A stretch of 64,000 nucleotides of DNA from a virus, in the IMG/VR virus record IMGVR_UViG_3300046171_000225, positions 62,001-126,000 of that record. One strand, given 5' to 3'. Position 1 is the first letter of the stretch. Each line of letters opens with the position of its first letter. Under the pieces are notes generated by a model, which saw nothing but the letters and a program-made list of their open reading frames with translations, was not told the origin of the DNA and ran no database searches. This document shows, piece by piece, positions 55,327-63,411 of this stretch. A program made the position numbers and the translations under genes.

Positions 55327-56366
55327 AAGGTTGGCTTAGAAGCTTATTAATGGTGCTAGTCATTACAGGCTGTGTTGAATGGGACATAGGCGATCCCGCA
55401 GATACTACCCCACCTGTTCCGAATGCTCCGGATATTATAGCCGACCCTGTAGAAGATGTTATCCAGCAACCCGAAAGGAACAAGGTTGATGTTTTATGGG
55501 TCATAGACAACTCTGGTTCCATGGAGCAAGAGCAACAAGCCCTTATTCTAAGCTTTGAATCGTTTATACAATACTTTATTGATTCGGACTTGGATTGGCA
55601 CATTGGTGTGACCTCAACCGACATGTCGCCCGGACCCGACCCCGGAATCGGCGGAAAACTTCGGCGATCTGGTGGTCGCGTTTATATAGATGGGGATACA
55701 CCCAACCCTATCGGTGTATTTTCCGACATGGCCGCGATGGGTACAACCGGGTCTGGTACGGAAGAAGGTATTGCGGCCACTTGGTCCGCACTAACCAAAC
55801 ACCGCTCCTGCGAGCACAACTTCGGATTTTATCGCGAAGACGCGAAACTGGTCGTGATTGTTATTTCCGATGAAAACGACCATAGCGAGAGTCCCAAATG
55901 GTCTGAATGGGTACCCGGAATGTTGTCCCTAAAGTCAAAGCCCGATGAGATTGCCTTTCATGCCATTGTTTGTACCTCTCCCGGCCCCATAAACGGTATA
56001 GGATGCGGTCCTCCTTATTTCGGTGATGAATCTGTTGGCTATTTATATATGGACTCTGCTGCGGCCCTAAACGGCTCTGTCTGGGACATCCGACAAAAAA
56101 ATTGGGATCCCTTTATGTCGGAGTTGGGTTTGTTGTCGATAGCCCGTCGTCAAGAGTTTTTCCTAAGTTCTGTTCCGGTTGTCGAATCCATTGTTGTGTG
56201 GGTCGAAGATGGAGACTGGGAATACACCTTTGAGTTGGATGTGGACTTTGGTTATGATGAAATCCGTAACTCTATTTACTTTTATAGTATCCTGCCCCCG
56301 GAAGGATCACAGGTTCATATTCAATACGTTCCACGGTCGGAAGGACTTGCAGAGAAATATGAGTGA
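55323..56366 (+). CDS. VWA-domain lipoprotein
   Basis: 347 aa. Signal with lipobox VITG-Cys17, a Pro/Asp-rich spacer, then a VWA domain with complete MIDAS (Asp62-x-Ser64-x-Ser66, VIDNSGSM) and a beta-rich C-terminal part. Such proteins are typical of bacteria with complex envelopes, especially deltaproteobacterial groups, and may have been captured from a host. It would be displayed on the host membrane or, less likely, serve as a tail adhesin. Confidence 0.85.
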   Translation: MKGWLRSLLMVLVITGCVEWDIGDPADTTPPVPNAPDIIADPVEDVIQQPERNKVDVLWVIDNSGSMEQEQQALILSFESFIQYFIDSDLDWHIGVTSTDMSPGPDPGIGGKLRRSGGRVYIDGDTPNPIGVFSDMAAMGTTGSGTEEGIAATWSALTKHRSCEHNFGFYREDAKLVVIVISDENDHSESPKWSEWVPGMLSLKSKPDEIAFHAIVCTSPGPINGIGCGPPYFGDESVGYLYMDSAAALNGSVWDIRQKNWDPFMSELGLLSIARRQEFFLSSVPVVESIVVWVEDGDWEYTFELDVDFGYDEIRNSIYFYSILPPEGSQVHIQYVPRSEGLAEKYE

Positions 56367-56390
56367 AACTCCTTTCGACTCATGAAACAA

Positions 56391-56397
56391 CTACTTA
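56391..56397 (+). promoter_or_regulatory. CTACTTA promoter-like variant
   Basis: AACTACTTATACTATATCGAGG: the motif variant plus TATACT, 21 nt before ATG 56419, with GAGG as ribosome site. Confidence 0.38.
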
Positions 56398-56418
56398 TAC
56401 TATATCGAGGTTTATAAA

Positions 56419-58017
56419 ATGAAAGACATACTGCAGAACTGGAATTCCTACACAGGAAAGGCCAAACTTACAGAATCGCAGAAAAACAAACTTCATGTCA
56501 AACACCAAGCACTAAGCAACAACGGCTCATTAGACTTGATATTTGAGTCTGGTTTTGACAATATGTTCGAATCAGTAGCTAAATGGCAACAATTTTATGA
56601 AGATGGCTGCCAAATTCTTGGTAAGAAGGCAGTATCAGAGGTTTTAAACTACAGGATATGTTTAGAGTCTTTAAAAGAAGCAAGAAAAAAAGACAAAAAA
56701 CATACACCAATGAACAAGCCGTCTCAACAAATTGCACGAATGTATGGCTTGCCGGACATACAGCAGAGCCAAACAGAACCAGGAGCACTAGAGTCTACAG
56801 TCGAGTATTTCGAGCGTGTCTTAAAGATGGATCTCTCCCCTGAAGAAAGGGAAGGCCTTGAAGACCTTATGCTTGCGATAGATAATGAAGAAGAGGAAAA
56901 GAGTCAAGAGGAAGAAAGTGAAGAGGAAGACTCTTTCGATCCCTTTTCTAACTTAAAAGCTAGAGCTATCGATAAACAAGAAGTCCCTGGCTTCTATGAC
57001 AGTCCAACAGAGGTTTGTTATTTACAACTCTCTGATGAAAATTCAAAGCTTGAGAGTTTGGATATTGTTTCCATGTCTTTACCTGTTGGATATACATGTA
57101 AGTATGCTGGGTCTTGTAAAACTTTTGTAGAGCCATTAGGTAGAGATGAGAAAGGGGACTTCACAACAAAGCTGAGAACAACACCTAAAACGATAACTCA
57201 CTGTTTCATGGGCGCGATAGAACAGCGCTCACCAGAATATAGAGCTAAAGTTTGGTATAATGCTTACTTATTAAAGGTGCCATCTGCCGTAAGGTATATG
57301 AACAAGGGACTTTTAGACGCTGTCGCGGCAGATCCAGCTGACATTTCCATGGAAGAGTTGATTATAAGAAGTATAAAAAATTATATGGAACAAAAAGCTA
57401 AAAAGATAAAACTGTTCAGAATACATGCTGGTGGAGATTTCTTTTCCCAAGAGTATTTTGACGCTTGGTTAGGTGCTGTAAGACATTTTAAAAACATTAT
57501 TTTCTATGCTTACACGACTTCTCTCCCTTACTGGTCCGCCCGTGTAAATGATATTCCGCCTAACCTTAGACTGGTCGCATCTGCCGAAACGGCATCTAAG
57601 CGAGCTTATAGAGAATCGATCAAAAGTGCTATTGATTCATTTAGAAAAGTTTACATTAAAGACACTCCTCGGTCAGCTGCTGAAGCCCGATTGCAAATTG
57701 ACGTCAATGACTTTGAAGCTGTACTAGGGGAGGGAGATTTTGCATTGTTGCTTCACGGTGCTAGACAAGAAGCAGGAAAAACAGTTGAAATATCCTCTTC
57801 CTTTAAAAATCCGGATGGCACAAGGGACAGTATGAAAGTTAATGCGTCTACTTTAGCAAAATTTAATTCCAAGTTAATTAAACTTAAGGCTAAACAGTTC
57901 CAGACTGACCCAGAAATAGCAGAACAACAAATGAGAGATATCCTGATTGCAACAGCCAAATGGCACGAAGAAAGAATGGCTCCTCCAGCCCCTAAGGATG
58001 AAGAAGATGACAAATAA
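56419..58017 (+). CDS. gp88-like protein with possible virion-targeting N-terminus
   Basis: 532 aa. Residues 1-19 (MKDILQNWNSYTGKAKLTE) match the tag with an L-T-E. A long acidic linker (about 150-185) precedes a gp88-like domain: YTCKYAGSCKTF, HCFMGAIEQ, RIHAGGDFFSQEYFDAWL and FYAYTTSLPYW, parallel to the 41136 protein. Cysteines could hold a metal or Fe-S cluster. Likely an injected effector derived from the cytoplasmic family member; inference. Confidence 0.75.
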   Translation: MKDILQNWNSYTGKAKLTESQKNKLHVKHQALSNNGSLDLIFESGFDNMFESVAKWQQFYEDGCQILGKKAVSEVLNYRICLESLKEARKKDKKHTPMNKPSQQIARMYGLPDIQQSQTEPGALESTVEYFERVLKMDLSPEEREGLEDLMLAIDNEEEEKSQEEESEEEDSFDPFSNLKARAIDKQEVPGFYDSPTEVCYLQLSDENSKLESLDIVSMSLPVGYTCKYAGSCKTFVEPLGRDEKGDFTTKLRTTPKTITHCFMGAIEQRSPEYRAKVWYNAYLLKVPSAVRYMNKGLLDAVAADPADISMEELIIRSIKNYMEQKAKKIKLFRIHAGGDFFSQEYFDAWLGAVRHFKNIIFYAYTTSLPYWSARVNDIPPNLRLVASAETASKRAYRESIKSAIDSFRKVYIKDTPRSAAEARLQIDVNDFEAVLGEGDFALLLHGARQEAGKTVEISSSFKNPDGTRDSMKVNASTLAKFNSKLIKLKAKQFQTDPEIAEQQMRDILIATAKWHEERMAPPAPKDEEDDK

Positions 58018-59872
58018 GTTCCACAATGCATGGCGGGGCTTTTTGAATGAACAGGAGGACAAGCCACCAGAAGAACTGCCTGACGGCGAGCTCACCAAAG
58101 ATGAACTTGCCATATGGCAGAATGTTCTTGCTGATGTGTCGAAGTCTTTCTCTCTAAAAGAATCTTTTCTAGCAGAATACCTCATAGAACAGAGTCCTCC
58201 ACAAAGGATCCTGGATCCTCCATTCCCAGAAGAAGAAGATTACGATCCACGTAACCCCCCTTTTGATCCACGGAGAACTCCCCCTCCGACAGGCATGCCG
58301 TATGACCCTCTGAGTGACCCTGAAGAGATTCACAAAAGTATGCAGACTACCAGAGCTCAGCAGAAAAAGGGCGAAGAAAAAGGCTTTCCAAAGGCTGTAG
58401 ATAAAGACGATCCACAGGAAATGATCCCAGGTATTGGGTCTGTGATGCCGATTAAATTAAGCTCAAAATACTCAAAAGACAGTAGTTTTTGCCAAGTATT
58501 TCCTGGTATTAACAAATGGAGCCAGGAGAGTGCTGACAATTTCGGTGAGACCGTCCTATTTGTTTACGCCACAATGCAGACAACTTGGCCGAGAGTGGCA
58601 GTGTTCTTCCGTTTTTTGGTAGACTTTGTCAAGGAAAATCAGGCTAGTCCATCAAACTTTGAGCAGTTTGTCTATCGTCCCCCTAGAAACAATACTCAAA
58701 CGGACTATAATGAATTTAAATATTACCTTGGCAAGGATCTTTATGCAAAGTATTCTAGAAGGCTGAGACAGGCTGTCAAAGCAAGAGATGATGCTTCAAG
58801 CAGAGAATACCTAATTAATAAAGTGAAAGAACTACGTTCTCTCAAAGGCAGAGATGGAAGATCTCGTTATGAGACAAATAAAAGAATCAGAGCCAGAGTA
58901 GATCGTATGGAGCGTGTACTACGTGATTCTCAAAGAATCCCTGAAATAGAATACGAAATCGAAGAGAAAGTCAATGAGCAGAGAAACCAGTTCAGAGACC
59001 AAGGTCTTCCAGACTACGAGACAGCCAGAGATAACTATGAAAACGCTTTAAGTAACCACAACGGCTACAGAGGAACCGAGCTAACTGCCCTGTTTAAAAA
59101 AATTCATGGAGTTTCCGAACTAACTCCTGAGCAGGAAGAATATGTTAGCACAGCCCGAGGGGTGATTGCTTACATGGCTGCTACTCCCGGAGCTAGATAC
59201 TATGTACCTACTTGGAACAGTAGAGCAAGTATTTTTTCTAGTGTCTCCGAGCATTTGAAAAAGTACAATAAAGACAAAAACCCCAATGACCTATTAGATC
59301 TATTGGTTGATGTCGTAAAGATCCCAGGGATCGGCGTTGTGAAGGGTGGCTTATTAGTCCAGCTTCTAACTGGACAACTGGGGTGTATTGATAATGTCTG
59401 GCAAAAAATTCTTTATGCTCAGGACGAAGTCATTGCAGAAAGAGTAAAAAGAATAGTCCGCTCTAAGAAACCAGATGCAGAGAAGGCACTCAGAGATTAT
59501 GCAAGTGCTTATATCACTCTTCTAGAAACACTGGAGAAAAGTTACTCTGTAGACTCTAAGGGCATATTTGAAGTATGGTCACAAATTACCACCCTTGCCA
59601 ATAAAGGTGGTCCCAATAAGGGATACAATATGAATCTAGAGTTTCTAAAAAAATCTACGGGTAAGCGAAGTAAAAAACTTAGCCCTGTTCAGATTGCTGT
59701 TAGAGGCGAATCAAATAGTGACACGTTCAAATTCTACACCATGGGTGGTGGGCCTAATGAACCACGCACTGCCAAAGAGCAAGACCCTAGAACCCTAGAT
59801 TACCCACAGGCCGTAAAAGAAAGCAAAGTTCTAGAGACTTTCAAGAAGTGGAAGAAGTCTCAGTGGGACTAA
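58007..59872 (+). CDS. Large possible virion-cargo protein with HhH-like segment
   Basis: 621 aa from ATG 58007 (AAGGA about 9 nt upstream; an ATG at 57998 is the alternative). Tag MTNKFHNAWRGFLNEQ with L-N-E. A Pro-rich stretch (85-115), a long helical middle, then KIPGIGVVKGGLLVQLL-GCID, a helix-hairpin-helix-like element as in DNA glycosylase folds, so it may bind DNA. Overlaps the previous gene by 11 nt. Confidence 0.72.
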   Translation: MTNKFHNAWRGFLNEQEDKPPEELPDGELTKDELAIWQNVLADVSKSFSLKESFLAEYLIEQSPPQRILDPPFPEEEDYDPRNPPFDPRRTPPPTGMPYDPLSDPEEIHKSMQTTRAQQKKGEEKGFPKAVDKDDPQEMIPGIGSVMPIKLSSKYSKDSSFCQVFPGINKWSQESADNFGETVLFVYATMQTTWPRVAVFFRFLVDFVKENQASPSNFEQFVYRPPRNNTQTDYNEFKYYLGKDLYAKYSRRLRQAVKARDDASSREYLINKVKELRSLKGRDGRSRYETNKRIRARVDRMERVLRDSQRIPEIEYEIEEKVNEQRNQFRDQGLPDYETARDNYENALSNHNGYRGTELTALFKKIHGVSELTPEQEEYVSTARGVIAYMAATPGARYYVPTWNSRASIFSSVSEHLKKYNKDKNPNDLLDLLVDVVKIPGIGVVKGGLLVQLLTGQLGCIDNVWQKILYAQDEVIAERVKRIVRSKKPDAEKALRDYASAYITLLETLEKSYSVDSKGIFEVWSQITTLANKGGPNKGYNMNLEFLKKSTGKRSKKLSPVQIAVRGESNSDTFKFYTMGGGPNEPRTAKEQDPRTLDYPQAVKESKVLETFKKWKKSQWD

Positions 59873-59920
59873 ATAAAATTTAAGTAGATTTGTTCCTCTA
59901 ATCTCAAAAGAAACTAATTA

Positions 59921-59934
59921 GTTTAGTTTGTGTG
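59921..59934. promoter_or_regulatory. 14-bp palindrome AAACTAATTAGTTT
   Basis: Perfect palindrome 13 nt before ATG 59948. Its core ACTAATTAGT also occurs in the divergent gap at 29234. Possible operator or promoter core (CTAATTA). Confidence 0.45.
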
Positions 59935-59947
59935 GAGGTGTATCTAA

Positions 59948-60238
59948 ATGTCAGGAAGTACAATCAGCATTAGCAATGAGAGAATGTGGAAAATGTTTAC
60001 TCTGGTTACTGGTGTACTTATCGTGCCTTTAGTTGGCTGGGTTTGGAATACAAACGTAGCTGTAGCGCAGATACAAAATGATCTTCAAGATGCTGAAGGG
60101 ACTATTGTTGTTCTTGGGCAAAAAGTTGAAGAATCTGATGTTAATGCAAAAGCTATCATCTCCATGAAGAAAGATATAGAATACATGAAAGAGACTCTTG
60201 ACAGAGTAGAAAGAATTGTTGTCGATAAGCAGAGGTAG
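59948..60238 (+). CDS. Membrane-anchored coiled-coil protein, holin/XhlA-like
   Basis: 96 aa. One transmembrane helix (about 16-36) and a coiled coil ending DIEYMKETLDRVERIV, like XhlA/holin-type phage proteins that take part in lysis. GTGGAGG upstream. The endolysin is far away (4877), so a lysis role is only a suggestion. Confidence 0.6.
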   Translation: MSGSTISISNERMWKMFTLVTGVLIVPLVGWVWNTNVAVAQIQNDLQDAEGTIVVLGQKVEESDVNAKAIISMKKDIEYMKETLDRVERIVVDKQR

Positions 60239-60269
60239 AGAGTCATCTAGCGAAGGAGCACAAAATACC

Positions 60270-61292
60270 ATGAAAATCAAGATAATTCCAGCTGGAGCCC
60301 TCGAAGAAAAGAAGAAAAAGAAGGCTAAAAAGAAAGACGACCGCTGCACTCGTATAGCCAAAAGAAAATATAAGGTGTGGCCCTCTGCTTACGCCTCAGG
60401 AGCCGTGGTACAGTGTAGGCGAGGTAAGATATGGAAAGGACTCAAAGAGGGCCAGGAAGAGCCTCTAGAGGCAGCTGAGGAGGCTATCCTAGACACGTTG
60501 AAGGCAGAAGGTGGTGCCGCTGGTCTAGAACCCCTAGAGAAGGCTGTGGCAGACTTGAAATTGCCTGAGGATTTTAACATTGTAGAGTTTTTGAAGGATC
60601 TCGACACTGTTGGGCAGCATGAAGATGGGGACTACTACTCTAAGCAGGGTCTAGAAGAGGGAGAGATCATTGATTTCCCAGCTAAGGAGCGCTCCGACGA
60701 GAACGTCCAGCTAGTAAACCAGTTATTTAAAGATTTCAACCAGCTACAAGACGTAGATAATAAAGATGAAATCGGCATTGTTCTTACACTAAATTTGAGA
60801 CAGCTTGAATCTGATCAGATGAGAGAAGTTGACCCTGACCTCAACCAAGTAGCTTTTGAGAAGATGTATGGCAGAGTGGTCGATGTTGTTGAGAAAGCGA
60901 TACAAGATAACGTCGTAGAACTAAGAGAAGCCAAAAAAAAAAGAAAGAAGCGAAAAAAAGCAGGCACTGAGTCCTCAAAAGAGAAATCCCTAAGAGACTG
61001 GTTTGGTCGTAAGGGAGCAAAGGGCAAGAAAGGCGGCTGGGTTGATTGTAACGCTCCAGACGGCAAAGGTGGCTACAAAGCTTGTGGTCGTGAGAAAGGC
61101 GAGAAGCGTAAAAAGTATCCTGCCTGCAGACCAACCCCTGCTGCTTGCAAAGAGCGCGGAAAAGGCAAGACTTGGGGCAAAAAAGCTAAGAAAAAGAAGA
61201 AAATGAAGGAATCTGCTGAAGAATATGTCTACGGAGTTAAAAATCCGGGTCGTATGGGCAACATTTATAAAATAAAGGTGGTTAAGTCATGA
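60270..61292 (+). CDS. Lys-rich Cys protein with MKIKII start (virion-associated?)
   Basis: 340 aa. Start MKIKIIPAGALEE, then a very basic run. RCTRIAKRKYKVWPSAYASGAVVQCRRG is a motif repeated across T4-like phages. An acidic helical middle follows, then a C-terminal Gly/Lys/Cys region (GGWVDCNAPD, YKACGREKG, YPACRPTPAACKERG). Extreme charge and paired cysteines suggest a DNA-associated internal protein. ATGA overlap with the next gene. Confidence 0.7.
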   Translation: MKIKIIPAGALEEKKKKKAKKKDDRCTRIAKRKYKVWPSAYASGAVVQCRRGKIWKGLKEGQEEPLEAAEEAILDTLKAEGGAAGLEPLEKAVADLKLPEDFNIVEFLKDLDTVGQHEDGDYYSKQGLEEGEIIDFPAKERSDENVQLVNQLFKDFNQLQDVDNKDEIGIVLTLNLRQLESDQMREVDPDLNQVAFEKMYGRVVDVVEKAIQDNVVELREAKKKRKKRKKAGTESSKEKSLRDWFGRKGAKGKKGGWVDCNAPDGKGGYKACGREKGEKRKKYPACRPTPAACKERGKGKTWGKKAKKKKKMKESAEEYVYGVKNPGRMGNIYKIKVVKS

Positions 61293-61696
61293 TTATCCGT
61301 ATTGTAAAAAAGGTTTTGGAGATGGCATGCCCCCGTGCTACCCAAGATGTGGACCTAAACACAAAAAACAGAAACAGTACCAGAGAAAACCACATGTATG
61401 GGCCTCTAAATGTGAAAGAGCCCGGTGATTATTGGGAAAAACTGGCCAAAAAGTGGGATACAACTGAAAAAGCTGCAAAAAAGAGCACTTGTGGTGTCTG
61501 TGTAGCCTTCGACATCTCTCCACGTATGGATGATTGTATGCCCGGTTCTGTTTCTGACGACAGTGGGCGTCTTGGTTACTGCTGGATGCATCATTTTAAG
61601 TGTCACTCTGCTCGATCCTGCGACACATGGGCTACTGGTGGCCCTATAACTAAAGATAAGGTATCTTATGAATGGCAGAGAAAAGGCGAAAAATGA
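61289..61696 (+). CDS. Cys-rich phage protein with MIIRIV start
   Basis: 135 aa. MIIRIVKKVLEMACPRAT, then NHMYGPLNVKEPGDYWEKLAKKWDT and CGVCVAFDIS...GYCWMHHFKCHSARSC. The eight or so Cys/His residues suggest a zinc-stabilised fold; similar proteins occur in marine T4-like phages with no known role. In a run of three overlapping genes with cargo-type starts. Confidence 0.72.
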   Translation: MIIRIVKKVLEMACPRATQDVDLNTKNRNSTRENHMYGPLNVKEPGDYWEKLAKKWDTTEKAAKKSTCGVCVAFDISPRMDDCMPGSVSDDSGRLGYCWMHHFKCHSARSCDTWATGGPITKDKVSYEWQRKGEK

Positions 61697-63411
61697 AAAA
61701 GATACTTGAGTCGTGGAGACTATACGAGAATCAAGCCCTAAAAGACGGGATTGAAAGAGAGTTTAGAATTATCCTCATTAACTGGGTTAGCAAGTATAGT
61801 CCGGGCTCATCTGAAGGTAAAAAACTTGAGGCATGGTTTAATACTAATAAAAAGTCGCAGTTTAATAAATATTCTTATGACCAATTATATGGAGCCATGG
61901 TCCAGTATATGGATCAAATTGCAGTTGTTCCTCTAATGGTGGGGGAAGAGCTTTTTCCTAGGCGTGTGGCGTATAGTAAAAACAGTCAGCAATTAGCTGC
62001 TTATGGTCCCCCACCGCTAAACCCTCCATACGATAAACAAAAAACTGGTATGTTTATAGTTAATGCCCAAAAATGGTCACAAAGTGATGAAGGGAGAAAG
62101 AAAGATATTATTAACCATGAAGCTGGCCATTGGCTAGATTGGTTTAAAGGGTTTATTGGTAGCAATACAGATACAAAATTTGCTTCCCAAAGTGGCACTG
62201 ACCTGTCCTTACTTAAAACCATATTTTTGGACTCTCCCGTGGATGGGCACGGGTTAAATCAAGAACAGCTACAATATTTTGGTAGCAAAAAGGAACAACG
62301 TGCTTACTTGAAACAATATGTCGGCTCTAGTTTATCCAAAGGCGATATATTTAATATTTGTACTGCTCAGCGAGAAATAGTTGCCTCCGGTGGCTTTAAA
62401 AGCCTCACACCAGAGAAATATAAGGATATATCATCCCGAGTCAATTTCAGACCCGAACTGATTCTTTATTTTAATTGTGGCAGAGCCAGTCAAGATCAAA
62501 TTATTGATGCTGTTAAGCAGCTGGTCAAAGTAGATCAAGGGCAACGCACCATGGTTGCAGAGCGAGAAGCGTCAGTTGACCCTAAAATGAAGAAATATCT
62601 TGAGGACCATCCTTACATGGAGCCTGACGGCATGCAGGAAGGTGAAACTCAAGATATCCCAGAGACGCAGCGTAAGATTTTATTAAGAATCAAAAAACAA
62701 TTACAAAAATCTGCTGAAAAACATGCTCGACAAGCGAGACAGGCTACAGATATTGCAAAAGCATCACAAAAATCATCTGATTTGCATCGCGATCAAGTTG
62801 ATCAGCTTGATGCAATGACCGAAGACAACTTAGAAGAAAAAAGAGGAGCAACTCCTGCCTACTGTAGGTCCACTGCATGTAAAGATATGGGGTTCACACA
62901 GAAAGCCAGTTGTAAATCCCAAGGTATTAAGGATTGTTACAGAGGCAAAAAGAAAAATGAGCAAGTTGAGCTTCAGGAGCGTTGCCAAAAGGGATATAAG
63001 ACACACCCAACAAGAAAAACAAAGATTATGTTTGGTAAACGGTATAGAAATTGTGTAAAAGCAGAGGAAGGCCGCATGTTAGAGGCCGACCCTAAGAAAG
63101 GAACGGGCAAAAAGCCTAAAGGTTCTGGTAGAAGACTATATACTGATGAAAATCCTAAAGATACAGTTTCTGTTGAGTTCTCTTCAGTAGCTGCTATCAA
63201 GCGTACACTTGCAAAAGCATCTTTCAAGGCCAAGTCTCACAAAAGACAGTCTCAGATTATTAACCTTATACACCAGAGAGTCAGGGCTGCATATAAAAAT
63301 GCAAAGGATCCAAAAGTAAAAGCAAGGCTTAAAAGAGCTTATGAATATGCAGAAGAAAGAAAAGAAGCTTCAAAGAAAAAGACAGCAAGACTGAGGAAGG
63401 CTAAAAAATGA
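61693..63411 (+). CDS. Zn-metallopeptidase-like cargo candidate
   Basis: 572 aa from ATG 61693, overlapping the previous TGA. Tag MKKILESWRLYENQ, with no clear [LI]-x-E close by. His142-Glu-Ala-Gly-His146 (INHEAGHWLDWF) is a zinc-peptidase core, with a candidate third ligand downstream. The C-terminal third is basic with Cys motifs (YCRSTACKDMG, CKSQGIKDCYRG, MFGKRYRNCVKAEE) seen in other phage head-associated proteins. A packaged protease could act on host proteins at injection. Confidence 0.75.
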   Translation: MKKILESWRLYENQALKDGIEREFRIILINWVSKYSPGSSEGKKLEAWFNTNKKSQFNKYSYDQLYGAMVQYMDQIAVVPLMVGEELFPRRVAYSKNSQQLAAYGPPPLNPPYDKQKTGMFIVNAQKWSQSDEGRKKDIINHEAGHWLDWFKGFIGSNTDTKFASQSGTDLSLLKTIFLDSPVDGHGLNQEQLQYFGSKKEQRAYLKQYVGSSLSKGDIFNICTAQREIVASGGFKSLTPEKYKDISSRVNFRPELILYFNCGRASQDQIIDAVKQLVKVDQGQRTMVAEREASVDPKMKKYLEDHPYMEPDGMQEGETQDIPETQRKILLRIKKQLQKSAEKHARQARQATDIAKASQKSSDLHRDQVDQLDAMTEDNLEEKRGATPAYCRSTACKDMGFTQKASCKSQGIKDCYRGKKKNEQVELQERCQKGYKTHPTRKTKIMFGKRYRNCVKAEEGRMLEADPKKGTGKKPKGSGRRLYTDENPKDTVSVEFSSVAAIKRTLAKASFKAKSHKRQSQIINLIHQRVRAAYKNAKDPKVKARLKRAYEYAEERKEASKKKTARLRKAKK

